From positions 1-49,846 of IMG/VR virus record IMGVR_UViG_3300034064_001188: a stretch of DNA of 49,846 bases. One strand, written 5' to 3'. The notes under the pieces are model-generated. The model saw only the letters and a list, made by a program, of their open reading frames with translations, had not been told where the DNA came from and ran no database searches. Position numbers and translations under genes: made by a program. Position 1 is the first letter of the stretch; the number at the start of each line of letters is the position of its first letter. This DNA is from a virus. Shown in pieces: positions 25,670-33,364 of this stretch.

Positions 25670-26207
25670 GCATGAGCGCGGGCCAATCCTGTGGCGCGAC
25701 ATGTTTCGTGGGCGTGGCATCGACATTGGATGCGGTCCAGACAAGGTGCCGTTCGACGAGTGCATCGGGTTCGACGAAAAGGATGGTGATGCGAACAAGC
25801 TGGAGCAGTTCTTTGAACCGGCGTCGTTTGACTACATCCACTCCTCGCAATCGCTGGAACACATGCACGACCCGAAAGTGCTGTGGAGTTGGATGAAGCT
25901 TTTGAAGCCCGGTGGCCACGCCATTGTGACCGTGCCGTCCTGGGAGTTGTACGAAGGCATGCGTTGGCCAAGCGTGTACAACCCGGACCACAAATCCACG
26001 TGGTCCATGAACCTGCGAGGATCACCGGCGAAGCATCACGTACACGTGCCGACGTTCGTGGCCAGCCAATCGGGGTTTGCGACGCCGATCCTCGCCCGCC
26101 AGTTGGACGTGAACTACGACTACAAGGTGGGCGTCACGCGTGACCAGACGTTTGCCGAGGACGCTGGCGTTGAGCCGTGGATCGAGTTTGTGTTGAGGAA
26201 GCTGTGA
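25629..26207 (+). CDS. SAM-dependent class I methyltransferase
   Basis: Encodes 192 residues. GIDIGCGPDK (motif I, about 30-40), IGFDEKDGDA (acidic end of beta 2), then SLEHMHDPKVLWSWMKLLKPGGHAIVTVP, the hallmark of Methyltransf_11-type small-molecule or sugar methyltransferases. The ATG at 25629 is used; a TTG at 25620 is possible. It overlaps the GT9 gene and sits in the sugar cassette, so a glycan or nucleotide-sugar substrate is likely. Confidence 0.82.
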   Translation: MNETSKAMRRRWCEHERGPILWRDMFRGRGIDIGCGPDKVPFDECIGFDEKDGDANKLEQFFEPASFDYIHSSQSLEHMHDPKVLWSWMKLLKPGGHAIVTVPSWELYEGMRWPSVYNPDHKSTWSMNLRGSPAKHHVHVPTFVASQSGFATPILARQLDVNYDYKVGVTRDQTFAEDAGVEPWIEFVLRKL

Positions 26208-26208
26208 T

Positions 26209-26310
26209 ATGGATACGCTGAAAGTCATCATCGTGCTGAACGTGGCATGGGTCGCGTTGTGCTGCGTGGGTGTTGGAATCGTTCATTTGGTGGAGCATCT
26301 GAGGAAATGA
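26209..26310 (+). CDS. 33-residue single-span membrane protein
   Basis: Encodes 33 residues: a short polar start, one hydrophobic span (about residues 6-24, VIIVLNVAWVALCCVGVGIV) and a basic end. It begins 1 nt after the methyltransferase stop and overlaps the next start (ATGA), so it is in the coupled cassette. It may anchor cassette proteins to the membrane. The small size makes the call moderate. Confidence 0.55.
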   Translation: MDTLKVIIVLNVAWVALCCVGVGIVHLVEHLRK

Positions 26311-27614
26311 TCCCCGCCATCCTCGCCTGTCCGCACGGCCAGCAAAAAGCCGTGGACGCGCTCGTCGAACACTGCCGAAAGCTCGACGGTGTGGTGCCGA
26401 CCGTCATCCCGATTTCCAAGTCGGAAGACGAGGCGTACATGAAGCGCAATCCCGGAGCGTCGTTTCCCAGCTTGCAGGCCAGCGGATTGCGGTACTGCGC
26501 CAATCGGTTCAAGGGGCAACCGTTTTTCTGGATGGAGCCGGATTCGGTGCCGTTGAAACAGGGATGGTTGAAGACGCTGACGGCGGAGTATGAACGCATC
26601 AAGAAGCCGTTCCTGATTTCATCCGACATGCACCAACCGTTTGACTTGGTTGGAGGCATCGGGTTCTACCCCGGAGACACGCATTGGCTTATCCCGGACA
26701 AGTTTGAACGCGACGGCTGGGACCTGTGGATGGTGCGCCACATCCCGGAACTTATCGGCCGCACGCCGCTGATCCAGCACAGCTACGGCGGATACGACAT
26801 TCGAGGCATTGTCCGGCCGCGCCTGTTCCCGGCAGAAGCGGCATTCGTGCGTCCGGAAACGCTGATATTTCACCGGGACAAATTCCTTGGCCTGACTGGC
26901 GCAGTTCCGAAGACGACGTTCCTGCATTCCGGGGACCTTGGAGACATCATCGCTTGCTTGCCGATCATCAGGCAGCTTGGAGGCGGAAAGCTGTTCATTA
27001 CGGATCACAAACCCGGCCTTCTTCCCGCGATGCGCCCAATGAAAAACCGGATGCACCTGATTGAACCGCTCCTCCGCAAGGTTCCGTACCTGACGGATGT
27101 TGAGTTCACGCCGACACCGCCACGCGTGGACGTGAATTTCATGGATTTCCGCAAGCAGTACAAGCCGACCCGCACGCTGACGGAATCCCAAGCCGCGTAC
27201 CTCGGCATCAATCAGGTCGGCATGGATCCATGGTTGTCGGTGACAAGATCGCCGTTGTCGAAAGGCCGCATCGTGTGCTGCCGGTCGCCTCGCTACCAGA
27301 ACCCGGTGTTTCCGTGGTTGAAAATCGTGAACGCGCACAAGTCGCGCATCCTGTTCGCAGGGCTGGACGAGGAGTACGCGGCGTTTACGTCGAACTTTGG
27401 GCGCGTAGAACGGGCGGTAACGAAGAACCTGTTGGAACTTGCTGAACTTATCGCCGGTTCCGACCTTTTCATCGGAAACCAGAGTTCACCCGGTTGGCTG
27501 GCGATGGCGATGGGGCATCCGATCATTCAGGAAAGCCACGTCAACATCCACGACAGCATGGTGCCAAGACGCAACGCGCAGTACGTTGTGGATGGGCGCA
27601 TCCGGCTTGCCTGA
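26307..27614 (+). CDS. Two-domain glycosyltransferase
   Basis: Encodes 435 residues. The N-terminal half looks GT-A-like, with FFWMEPDSVPLKQGWL (about 73-88) placing an acidic donor-binding motif. The C-terminal half, from about 205, resembles GT9/GT-B folds: SGDLGDIIACLPIIRQLGGG and SDLFIGNQSSPGWLAMAMG near 385-403. This suggests two sugar-transfer steps in one chain. Substrates are unknown. It is the last gene of the sugar cassette before the portal. Confidence 0.72.
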   Translation: MIPAILACPHGQQKAVDALVEHCRKLDGVVPTVIPISKSEDEAYMKRNPGASFPSLQASGLRYCANRFKGQPFFWMEPDSVPLKQGWLKTLTAEYERIKKPFLISSDMHQPFDLVGGIGFYPGDTHWLIPDKFERDGWDLWMVRHIPELIGRTPLIQHSYGGYDIRGIVRPRLFPAEAAFVRPETLIFHRDKFLGLTGAVPKTTFLHSGDLGDIIACLPIIRQLGGGKLFITDHKPGLLPAMRPMKNRMHLIEPLLRKVPYLTDVEFTPTPPRVDVNFMDFRKQYKPTRTLTESQAAYLGINQVGMDPWLSVTRSPLSKGRIVCCRSPRYQNPVFPWLKIVNAHKSRILFAGLDEEYAAFTSNFGRVERAVTKNLLELAELIAGSDLFIGNQSSPGWLAMAMGHPIIQESHVNIHDSMVPRRNAQYVVDGRIRLA

Positions 27615-27636
27615 CTCACCCACCCCGAAGTAACCT
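27607..27636 (+). promoter_or_regulatory. Possible weak leaderless-type promoter before the portal
   Basis: TTGCCT (27607-27612), an 18-bp spacer, TAACCT (27631-27636), and 6 nt to the portal ATG at 27643. No ribosome site is visible. The hexamers match the other leaderless-type promoters only partly. Confidence 0.3.
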
Positions 27637-27642
27637 GCCGCC

Positions 27643-29868
27643 ATGGGATTCAAAGACGCCGGTCAAGTCTGGAGAACGGTCAGTATCATGCTCCAGGCGG
27701 AACAGCCGCGCTCCCGCAACCGGGCGCGAATCGACGCCGTGTTCAACGGGAACCCTCCTTACACCGACGAGGAGGCGAACGACAACCGGATCGAGACCAA
27801 CGTCAACTTCCTCGACGGCACCCGGATCATCAATGGTGCGCGACAGGTGTTCACAAACGCGTTCCAGAAGCCGGACAACTACTTTACGGTAACGCTCGAC
27901 ATCGGCCCGAAGCAAAAGCGGCAACAGTGGGGGAAGATCATCACGCGTGAGATGAACCGCGTCATGAAGCGGTCCACAAAGTACGACGCGACGCTTGAAT
28001 CCCAGTTCGCCGGAACGGTGTTGCACGGCATCGGCGTCGTCACGTGGCTTCGTGACCGCGACTGGTGCCCGTCCGCACGCGGCATTGAGGACATCCTTGT
28101 TCCCAGTCGCACGCTCTGTTCGATGGAGAATTGCGACCACTTCGCGATCCTCACGCAGTTCACGGTTGCCGACCTCGCCAGCATGACGAGCGGCAAGGAC
28201 GTGGACAAGGGGTGGAACATGCCTTTCGTCCGCAGCATCATCGAGTACCTGACAGCTCAGAACCAGATGCAGCAGACGAACAACGACTGGACGTATCAGT
28301 ACCTACCGGAGAAGTGGGAGGAGGATTACAAGGAAAACTCTGGGTACTGGGCGTCCGATGCGGTGCCCACGGTGAAGTGCTGGGACTTCTACTTCAAGGG
28401 CAAGGACGGAAGTTGGAACCGGCGCATCGTCGTGGACCAGTACAGCGGGCAGTTGAACGGGATGAACACGGCGGGTCAGTACCTCTTTGATCCAGGTGAC
28501 CGCTGCTACGGGAAGTCCATCAGTCAGATCATGCACGTCCAGTACGCGGACGGCAGCGTGGTGCCTCCGTTCCGGTATCACTCGGTGCGGTCGCTGGGAT
28601 ACCTGCTTTACGCGGTGTGCCATCTGCAAAACCGGCTTCGGTCAAAGTTCACGGATGCCGTGTTTGAGCAGATGCTGTGGTTCTTCCGTTCCAACTCGGA
28701 TGGCGACGAGGAAGCCATGCGGAAGATTGAGATGCACCACATGGGTGTGATCCCGGATGGGATTTCGTGGGTTCCGCAAGCCGAGCGTCACGTCGTGGAC
28801 CGCGAGTTGCTGGCGTCGGCAATGTCGATGAATCGCCAGACCATGGCGGAGTCCGCAGCGCAGTTCACGCAGGACACGAACGACGGCACTCAGAAGGAAA
28901 TGACCGCGACCGAGGTAATGGCGCGGGTGAACTCGTCGAACCAACTGATGGGATCCATGTTGGTACGCGCCTACCGTCAGCAGGCCGTGCAGTACCGGGA
29001 GATTTGCCGCCGTTTCGCGACCATCGACCATCCCGATTGCGTGAAGTTCCGAGCGAAGTGCGAGGCGCAAGGTGTGGATCCTTCCATCTGGGAAAACCTC
29101 GACGAGTGGAACGTCGATCCTGAAAAGGTCATGGGCAGCGGGAACAAGGCACTCGAAATCGCCCAAGCCGACCGCCTCATGAGCGTTCGACCGCTCCTGT
29201 CACCGGAGGCTCAGGCGGAGGTGACGCATATCTTCATCGAAGCGAACACCGACGATCCTTCGCTGGCGGGTCGGTTGGCACCGATGGAAACCGGAAACCA
29301 GAGCCCCGCCGTGGAACGTGCGACGTTTGCGTGGGGCACGCTGATTTCCGGTCAGCCCATCGTCATCGCCACGCCGATCAATCGGCCCGAGTACATACAG
29401 ACGCTCATCCAGATGCTCAGTGCTGAACTGGAACGCATCAATGCGGCGGGCGGCATGCCGGGGCAACGCGAGGTGTACGGACTCGCCAACGTCGTTACGC
29501 ATTGCGAGGAGCAGATCCAGGCGATTGCCGAGGATCCCGGCCAGGAAGAGAACGTGAAGGTGTTCACCGACGCGCTGACGGCGGCAGGAAACTTCATCAA
29601 GGGTTACATCCAGCGGTTGCAGGAACAGGGCGGAGAGCAGGGTCAGGATCCCGCGATCCAGAAGGAACTCATCGCGGCTCAGGCCAAGGCGGACATCGCC
29701 CGCGAGAACGCAGCGCAGAAGCGCGAGCAGAAGGAAATCGCGTTCAAGCAGAACGAAGCCCGCAAGGATCTCGCAGTGGTGGCCGAAGCGCAGCGTGCGG
29801 GTGCCCGTGTGCAGGCCGAGGTGGCCGCGCAGGACATCCGGACGGCGGCGGACATCACGCGGGATTGA
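27643..29868 (+). CDS. Portal protein
   Basis: Encodes 741 residues. Size, position between terminase and scaffold, and the N-terminal part (residues 1-110, with TNVNFLDGTRIINGARQVFTNAF and a KIITREMNRVMKR helix) fit podovirus head-tail connector portals. A long clip/wing region follows. Residues 640-741 are a highly charged coiled coil (repeated A-Q-K-E-R), compatible with the portal barrel. Twelve copies would form the DNA channel at one capsid vertex. No visible ribosome site precedes its ATG. Confidence 0.85.
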   Translation: MGFKDAGQVWRTVSIMLQAEQPRSRNRARIDAVFNGNPPYTDEEANDNRIETNVNFLDGTRIINGARQVFTNAFQKPDNYFTVTLDIGPKQKRQQWGKIITREMNRVMKRSTKYDATLESQFAGTVLHGIGVVTWLRDRDWCPSARGIEDILVPSRTLCSMENCDHFAILTQFTVADLASMTSGKDVDKGWNMPFVRSIIEYLTAQNQMQQTNNDWTYQYLPEKWEEDYKENSGYWASDAVPTVKCWDFYFKGKDGSWNRRIVVDQYSGQLNGMNTAGQYLFDPGDRCYGKSISQIMHVQYADGSVVPPFRYHSVRSLGYLLYAVCHLQNRLRSKFTDAVFEQMLWFFRSNSDGDEEAMRKIEMHHMGVIPDGISWVPQAERHVVDRELLASAMSMNRQTMAESAAQFTQDTNDGTQKEMTATEVMARVNSSNQLMGSMLVRAYRQQAVQYREICRRFATIDHPDCVKFRAKCEAQGVDPSIWENLDEWNVDPEKVMGSGNKALEIAQADRLMSVRPLLSPEAQAEVTHIFIEANTDDPSLAGRLAPMETGNQSPAVERATFAWGTLISGQPIVIATPINRPEYIQTLIQMLSAELERINAAGGMPGQREVYGLANVVTHCEEQIQAIAEDPGQEENVKVFTDALTAAGNFIKGYIQRLQEQGGEQGQDPAIQKELIAAQAKADIARENAAQKREQKEIAFKQNEARKDLAVVAEAQRAGARVQAEVAAQDIRTAADITRD

Positions 29869-29871
29869 ACC

Positions 29872-30150
29872 ATGACCTCGCCAAAGAAACACTTCCAGTC
29901 CGACAAGGCTCGCCTACGGCAAGCCGAGGACATCATCGCATCGGCGCCGTTTCAGGAGATTGTCCGTACGGCGTTCGCGCAGATGATGAACAACCTTCCG
30001 GTGCCGCAAGACGCCACGAAGGCCATCGCCAACGATTACATGCGCGTCGGTGCGTTGCGGCTCATCTCCGAGTTCGACAACATCGTCTCGCAGGCCGCAG
30101 AGAAGAAGCCCCTTTCGACCGCACTTGAACCCGAAGAACCTCGCAAATGA
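29872..30150 (+). CDS. Small head-associated hypothetical protein
   Basis: Encodes 92 residues, mainly helical (residues 15-70), with a proline/glutamate tail. It lies between portal and scaffold and overlaps the scaffold start by 4 nt, implying a head-assembly role. No family is recognised. Confidence 0.65.
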   Translation: MTSPKKHFQSDKARLRQAEDIIASAPFQEIVRTAFAQMMNNLPVPQDATKAIANDYMRVGALRLISEFDNIVSQAAEKKPLSTALEPEEPRK

Positions 30151-31343
30151 ATCCCGAAGTAGCCGAAGCCCCAGAACACGACATCTACGCTGGGTTGGAT
30201 GAAACGCCAGCCGCAGCGCCGACGCCCACACCTGAACCCGCGCCGGCCGCCGCCAACCCGCAACCGGCACCGGAACCTGTCGCCGCCGCGAAACCAGCGC
30301 CGGTTGAAGACGACTTCGGCCTCGCCGACCTGACGAAGAAACCGGAGCCGGTGAAGAAGGTGGAACCGGCGAAGAAGGCGGAACCCGCAAAACCCACCGA
30401 AGCCTCCAAGGGTGGACTCAAGGAGTTTCGCGAGCAGTACGAGACCACGAAGAAGGAGCGCGACGAACTCGCCGGAAAGCTCGCTGCGCTGGAAAAGGCC
30501 CGCGAGGAAGGCACCCGCGCAGAAGTAGCCAAGGCGGCAAAGGAGTACGAAGCCAAACTCTCCGAAGTCAAAAAGCGCAACGAGGAGTTGGAGACGGAGT
30601 TGAAGTACACCAACTACACACGCTCACCGGAGTACAGCGAGAAGTACCAGAAGCCGCTTGAAAACGCGTGGAAGAATGTCCTTCGCGACATCGACGGGTA
30701 CGAGATCGACACCGGCGACGGAAGCACTCGGCCTGCGTCCGTGGACGACATCAAGCAACTCGTCGGCATGACGGCGCTTCGTGCCGCCAAGGTTGCCAAC
30801 GAACTCTTTGGAGACGCCGCACCTGAAATCCTCGCCCATCGCCGTCGCATCGTGGAACTCACCGAGCAGCGACAAGCTGCCATCGAGGAGTACAAGACTA
30901 AGGGTGCCCAGCGCGAACGCGAGATGCAGTCTCGCCAGAGTCAGCAGGTCAGCCAGGTGATGGAGAAGTTCCACACCGGACTGAAAGCGTACGAGGAAAC
31001 ACACCCGGAAATCTTCGGCCGCGACTCGAAGGACGAGGAGATTCAGAAGGCGTTCGACGCCGGCGACCGATTGGTTTCCGTGGCGTTGAAGGGCGACGGG
31101 TTGAACGATAAGAGCCCGGACGAGTACACTGAATTGCTCACGAAGGCGCAGGCCGCGCTTGCCGCCAGGGCGCGTTCATTCGGTCCTGAACGTATCCGCC
31201 GTATCCGCGCCGAGCAGAAGGTTGCGGAGTTGGAGGAGCGGTTGGGCAAGCTTACGAAGTCAGAGCCGGGTCAAGGCTCTGACGCCGCACGTCGCGACGA
31301 GCCGGTGGATGAAGACATTACGGCGGGGATTGACAGGTTGTGA
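30147..31343 (+). CDS. Probable capsid scaffolding protein
   Basis: Encodes 398 residues. Residues 20-100 are P/A/K/E low complexity. 100-165 and 230-330 are long charged coiled coils. It has few aromatic and cysteine residues and an acidic tail. This composition and position after the portal are typical of scaffolding proteins that template procapsid assembly. The probable capsid gene is not adjacent but lies on the other strand at 38576-37023. Confidence 0.75.
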   Translation: MNPEVAEAPEHDIYAGLDETPAAAPTPTPEPAPAAANPQPAPEPVAAAKPAPVEDDFGLADLTKKPEPVKKVEPAKKAEPAKPTEASKGGLKEFREQYETTKKERDELAGKLAALEKAREEGTRAEVAKAAKEYEAKLSEVKKRNEELETELKYTNYTRSPEYSEKYQKPLENAWKNVLRDIDGYEIDTGDGSTRPASVDDIKQLVGMTALRAAKVANELFGDAAPEILAHRRRIVELTEQRQAAIEEYKTKGAQREREMQSRQSQQVSQVMEKFHTGLKAYEETHPEIFGRDSKDEEIQKAFDAGDRLVSVALKGDGLNDKSPDEYTELLTKAQAALAARARSFGPERIRRIRAEQKVAELEERLGKLTKSEPGQGSDAARRDEPVDEDITAGIDRL

Positions 31344-31365
31344 TTTGTGGGGCAGTGTCATGACA
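31330..31365 (+). promoter_or_regulatory. TTGACA promoter-like element with palindrome
   Basis: TTGACA (31330-31335), a 17-bp spacer, CAGTGT (31353-31358), inside the end of the scaffold gene. TGTCATGACA (31356-31365) overlaps the presumed start site, as would suit an operator. Unlike the other sites, no start codon lies 6-10 nt downstream, so the product could be a leadered or noncoding RNA running toward the tRNA-like element. Confidence 0.4.
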
Positions 31366-31408
31366 TCGGAGCGAGCATTCAGCGGAACCCCTAGCCGGTG
31401 CTCGAAAC

Positions 31409-31576
31409 GTGGTGGACAGGGTTTACCGGGAACGGCCCACTACGGCTCCAGTTTTTTGCTCCCGGTGCGCCGGGGTTACTGAGCCAATCCGGACGCGGGT
31501 TGCCATCAGCCGGGACGGCAGCATTCACTTTCCCACCGCGCAGAAAGCCGAGCCGTGCCATCGTCAAAGACTGCCG
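31409..31576 (+). CDS. Possible small CxxC protein
   Basis: A GTG-started frame of about 55 residues with VFCSRCAGVTEP (a CxxC knuckle) and IRTRVAISRDGSIHF, ending PCHRQRLP. Third positions are fairly G/C-rich and it resembles a small zinc-binding protein, but there is no ribosome site and other frames in 31360-31640 are also open. Low-confidence call in an otherwise unexplained stretch. Confidence 0.3.
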
Positions 31577-31648
31577 TAGTGAATCGGCACGTGGTTGGCT
31601 CCAGAACAACGGTAATCGGCCTCACGGCGTGGCGGGATTGATTTTCAC

Positions 31649-31933
31649 ATGTACACCCACTTCGGCCTACCACTCCCAATCGACGCGCCGTCCAGCATCT
31701 CAAAACTCGGACGCGTCATCCCCGGCGTCTGGCGTTGCGCCAATAGACTCCACGCCGAGGTCCGCACCGTGACCGCGCATCACGCAACCGGCGCATCCTC
31801 ACGCTCCACAGAAATGCGATGGGACACGTCCAGCGGCAGGTTGCTCGACGCCGTGGAAACCGGCTGGGATCTCAAGGTGTGGCTTGGGCATCTACCTGCA
31901 CTTTCCACCCCCGGTAACTCAGTGGCAGAGTAA
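31649..31933 (+). CDS. Hypothetical protein ending within the tRNA-like element
   Basis: Encodes 94 residues with clear C/G third-position bias through the first two thirds. H-, R- and W-containing. No domain is recognised. Its last eight codons and its stop (31931-31933) lie within the tRNA-like element at 31909-31960. No good ribosome site; the leader from 31577 to 31648 shows nothing recognisable. Confidence 0.5.
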   Translation: MYTHFGLPLPIDAPSSISKLGRVIPGVWRCANRLHAEVRTVTAHHATGASSRSTEMRWDTSSGRLLDAVETGWDLKVWLGHLPALSTPGNSVAE

Positions 31934-31969
31934 ACGCGTCGGTTCGATTCCGACCTGGGGAAATGGAAA
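31902..31969 (+). ncRNA. tRNA-like element lacking an anticodon arm
   Basis: The acceptor stem CCCCGG 31909-31914 pairs with CTGGGG 31955-31960 (6 bp, one G-U). TA links to a perfect D-arm: ACTC 31917-31920, loop AGTGGCA, GAGT 31928-31931. Only AAACGC (31932-31937) separates it from a perfect T-arm: GTCGG 31938-31942, loop TTCGATT, CCGAC 31950-31954. The anticodon arm is absent and no CCA is encoded. TTTCCA 31902-31907 can pair with TGGAAA 31964-31969, extending the acceptor helix. It could be a tRNA pseudogene, an attachment-site remnant or a functional tRNA mimic. Confidence 0.65.
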
Positions 31970-31970
31970 A

Positions 31971-31998
31971 CCCCGCTCGGTAGCGATACCGAGCGGGG
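31971..31998. terminator. Strong bidirectional terminator between convergent blocks
   Basis: A perfect 12-bp stem, 31971-31982 with 31987-31998, with a GCGA tetraloop, flanked by AAAA on the left and TT-rich sequence on the right. It separates the rightward head block from the leftward capsid/lysis block ending at 32019. Confidence 0.85.
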
Positions 31999-32018
31999 TT
32001 CGTTGTTTCCAGAGAGTT

Positions 32019-32198
32019 TTACTGCGGATCCAGCGACCAGTGATCCTGCTTGAACGCACGCTCCATGGCGGCGTCAAACTCTTGGTCCTGTTCAGGAGTC
32101 CATTCGGTTGTGCGCTTGGACTGGGCGCGGAAGTCGCGGGCGAGTTCAACGACCTTCACGCCGGCGTTAATCATTGCGATTATGGTGAGTGGATCCAT
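32019..32198 (-). CDS. Small hypothetical protein at the end of the lysis group
   Basis: Encodes 59 residues from the ATG at 32198. The N-terminal ~15 residues are mildly hydrophobic (LTIIAMINAGVKVVEL), the rest acidic and helical. A longer upstream start would overlap the lipoprotein gene. Last gene before the terminator. Confidence 0.6.
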   Translation of the reverse strand: MDPLTIIAMINAGVKVVELARDFRAQSKRTTEWTPEQDQEFDAAMERAFKQDHWSLDPQ

Positions 32199-32202
32199 GG
32201 TT

Positions 32203-32586
32203 TCAGTTCTTCGAGGTTTCAGTGGCAACACGGGCAAGCTCCGAGATCGTCGCCAGCCACGTGTCGAGGAGAGCCTTCTGTTCCGGAGTCCGGTTCTGCT
32301 TGTACGCCCGCAGCACGGCGCGAGCGTTGCGGAACGCGTCCGGAGCCTTGCGGCGGATGTCTTGGGCGATGGCGTGGACGGCAGGCGTCACGACGGCCGG
32401 GTTCTCGTGCTCCCATTTCAGGAACGCATCGACGGTCTTGAACGACGCTTCGATGGCCTTCTCTGAGTTGACGACAACCGGGTCGCCTTGGATGACGCCG
32501 GATGGAGCGCAGCCGGTGGTGAGAATGATTGACGGTCCGCCAAGTAGCGCGGCACCGATGAGGATTGATGCGAGGTATCGTTTCAT
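32203..32586 (-). CDS. Probable lipoprotein, outer spanin-like
   Basis: Encodes 127 residues. A basic start, a hydrophobic signal stretch (residues 5-22) and LTTGC (22-26) form a lipobox, so the mature protein would be lipid-anchored at the cysteine. The remainder is helical. Next to holin-like and coiled-coil membrane genes, this suggests a lysis role such as an outer-membrane spanin, although it is longer than most. It overlaps the holin-like gene by 4 nt. Confidence 0.6.
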   Translation of the reverse strand: MKRYLASILIGAALLGGPSIILTTGCAPSGVIQGDPVVVNSEKAIEASFKTVDAFLKWEHENPAVVTPAVHAIAQDIRRKAPDAFRNARAVLRAYKQNRTPEQKALLDTWLATISELARVATETSKN

Positions 32587-32828
32587 TTGGTTTCTTTCGT
32601 GAGCGTCGCCTTGATCGTGCGCGACGCCAATTCGTTAAAGCCAACCGCAGACGCTCCTTCCATGAACCCGGTGAACGCGTAGTTCGGGTTCCATGCGTTC
32701 ATCGCGACTGCGAGAATCGCGCCGGCGAACGGCAGCACCACGGGGATCGTCCAGTTCGGCACCTGCGGAATCTGCTTCATGATGTTGCCGACCACGAAGC
32801 ACATGGCGGGGACGGTGGGGGAAGTCAT
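32583..32828 (-). CDS. Holin-like membrane protein
   Basis: Encodes 81 residues. A hydrophobic segment around 27-43 (WTIPVVLPFAGAILAVAM) follows VGNIMKQIPQVPNW, and a glycine/alanine stretch (54-65) can form a second span. This resembles phage holins of the short two-span type, which permeabilise the inner membrane to start lysis. Immediate neighbours are a lipoprotein and other small membrane genes. Confidence 0.72.
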   Translation of the reverse strand: MTSPTVPAMCFVVGNIMKQIPQVPNWTIPVVLPFAGAILAVAMNAWNPNYAFTGFMEGASAVGFNELASRTIKATLTKETK

Positions 32829-33076
32829 ACGACTGGCCCTCCTCCACCAACGGAAGCAATCTGTTGCACCTGTGTTGGCTCTCCGATGGTGATTGTTGGA
32901 GGCGGTTCGTTGGGCGGCCGAACGGGAGGAGGCCAGCGGCGAATCGGGAGCCGTTTGGAAAGCTCCACGAGTTCGGCTGCTTCCGTGGTCGTAATCCCCG
33001 CTTCCAGGTTGTTCCGTTTGTCCAAGTCAAACAGGCGGACGCGCTCCGTGTTGGTGAGTGGTAAGGCTTGGCTCAT
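32825..33076 (-). CDS. Hypothetical small proline-rich protein
   Basis: Encodes 83 residues. The first 45 residues are helical (TERVRLFDLDKRNNLEAG, EAAELVELSKR), then P-rich (PPPVRPPNEPPPT) and a glycine end. No family is recognised. It overlaps the holin-like gene by 4 nt. Confidence 0.65.
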   Translation of the reverse strand: MSQALPLTNTERVRLFDLDKRNNLEAGITTTEAAELVELSKRLPIRRWPPPVRPPNEPPPTITIGEPTQVQQIASVGGGGPVV

Positions 33077-33080
33077 AGGT

Positions 33081-33362
33081 TCATTTTGCAGCAGTTACGA
33101 CGGGGGCGGAAAAGGTGGCGCTGATCCCCAGCTTGGTCTTGATGCCTTTGATCTCCAGTTCCAACTCATGCTGCTTCTGTTGGGACATCCTCATCTCAAC
33201 ACGTATTTCCTTCACCTCGTACACCACTTGTTCCAAGACTGATTTTGCACCCTTCACGTACCAGACGCAGGTGCAAACGACTAGGAACATTGCCCACCAT
33301 GCAGCCCATGGTGCACTGAAACGCACGTGGTCAACGTCGATGTTCTGTGGTTTCGGTGGCAT
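33081..33362 (-). CDS. Single-span membrane protein with coiled coil, inner spanin-like
   Basis: Encodes 93 residues. A hydrophobic segment at 18-36 (AWWAMFLVVCTCVWYV) is followed by a charged coiled coil (40-75, EQVVYEVKEIRVEM, QQKQHELELEIKGIK). This is the topology of an inner-membrane spanin or similar lysis accessory. Located between a surface-protein gene and the holin group. Confidence 0.6.
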   Translation of the reverse strand: MPPKPQNIDVDHVRFSAPWAAWWAMFLVVCTCVWYVKGAKSVLEQVVYEVKEIRVEMRMSQQKQHELELEIKGIKTKLGISATFSAPVVTAAK

Positions 33363-33364
33363 GG

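Noticed and set aside
31902-31969. A conventional tRNA gene
   Set aside because: No anticodon arm can be formed from the six nucleotides between D and T arms, so it cannot decode.
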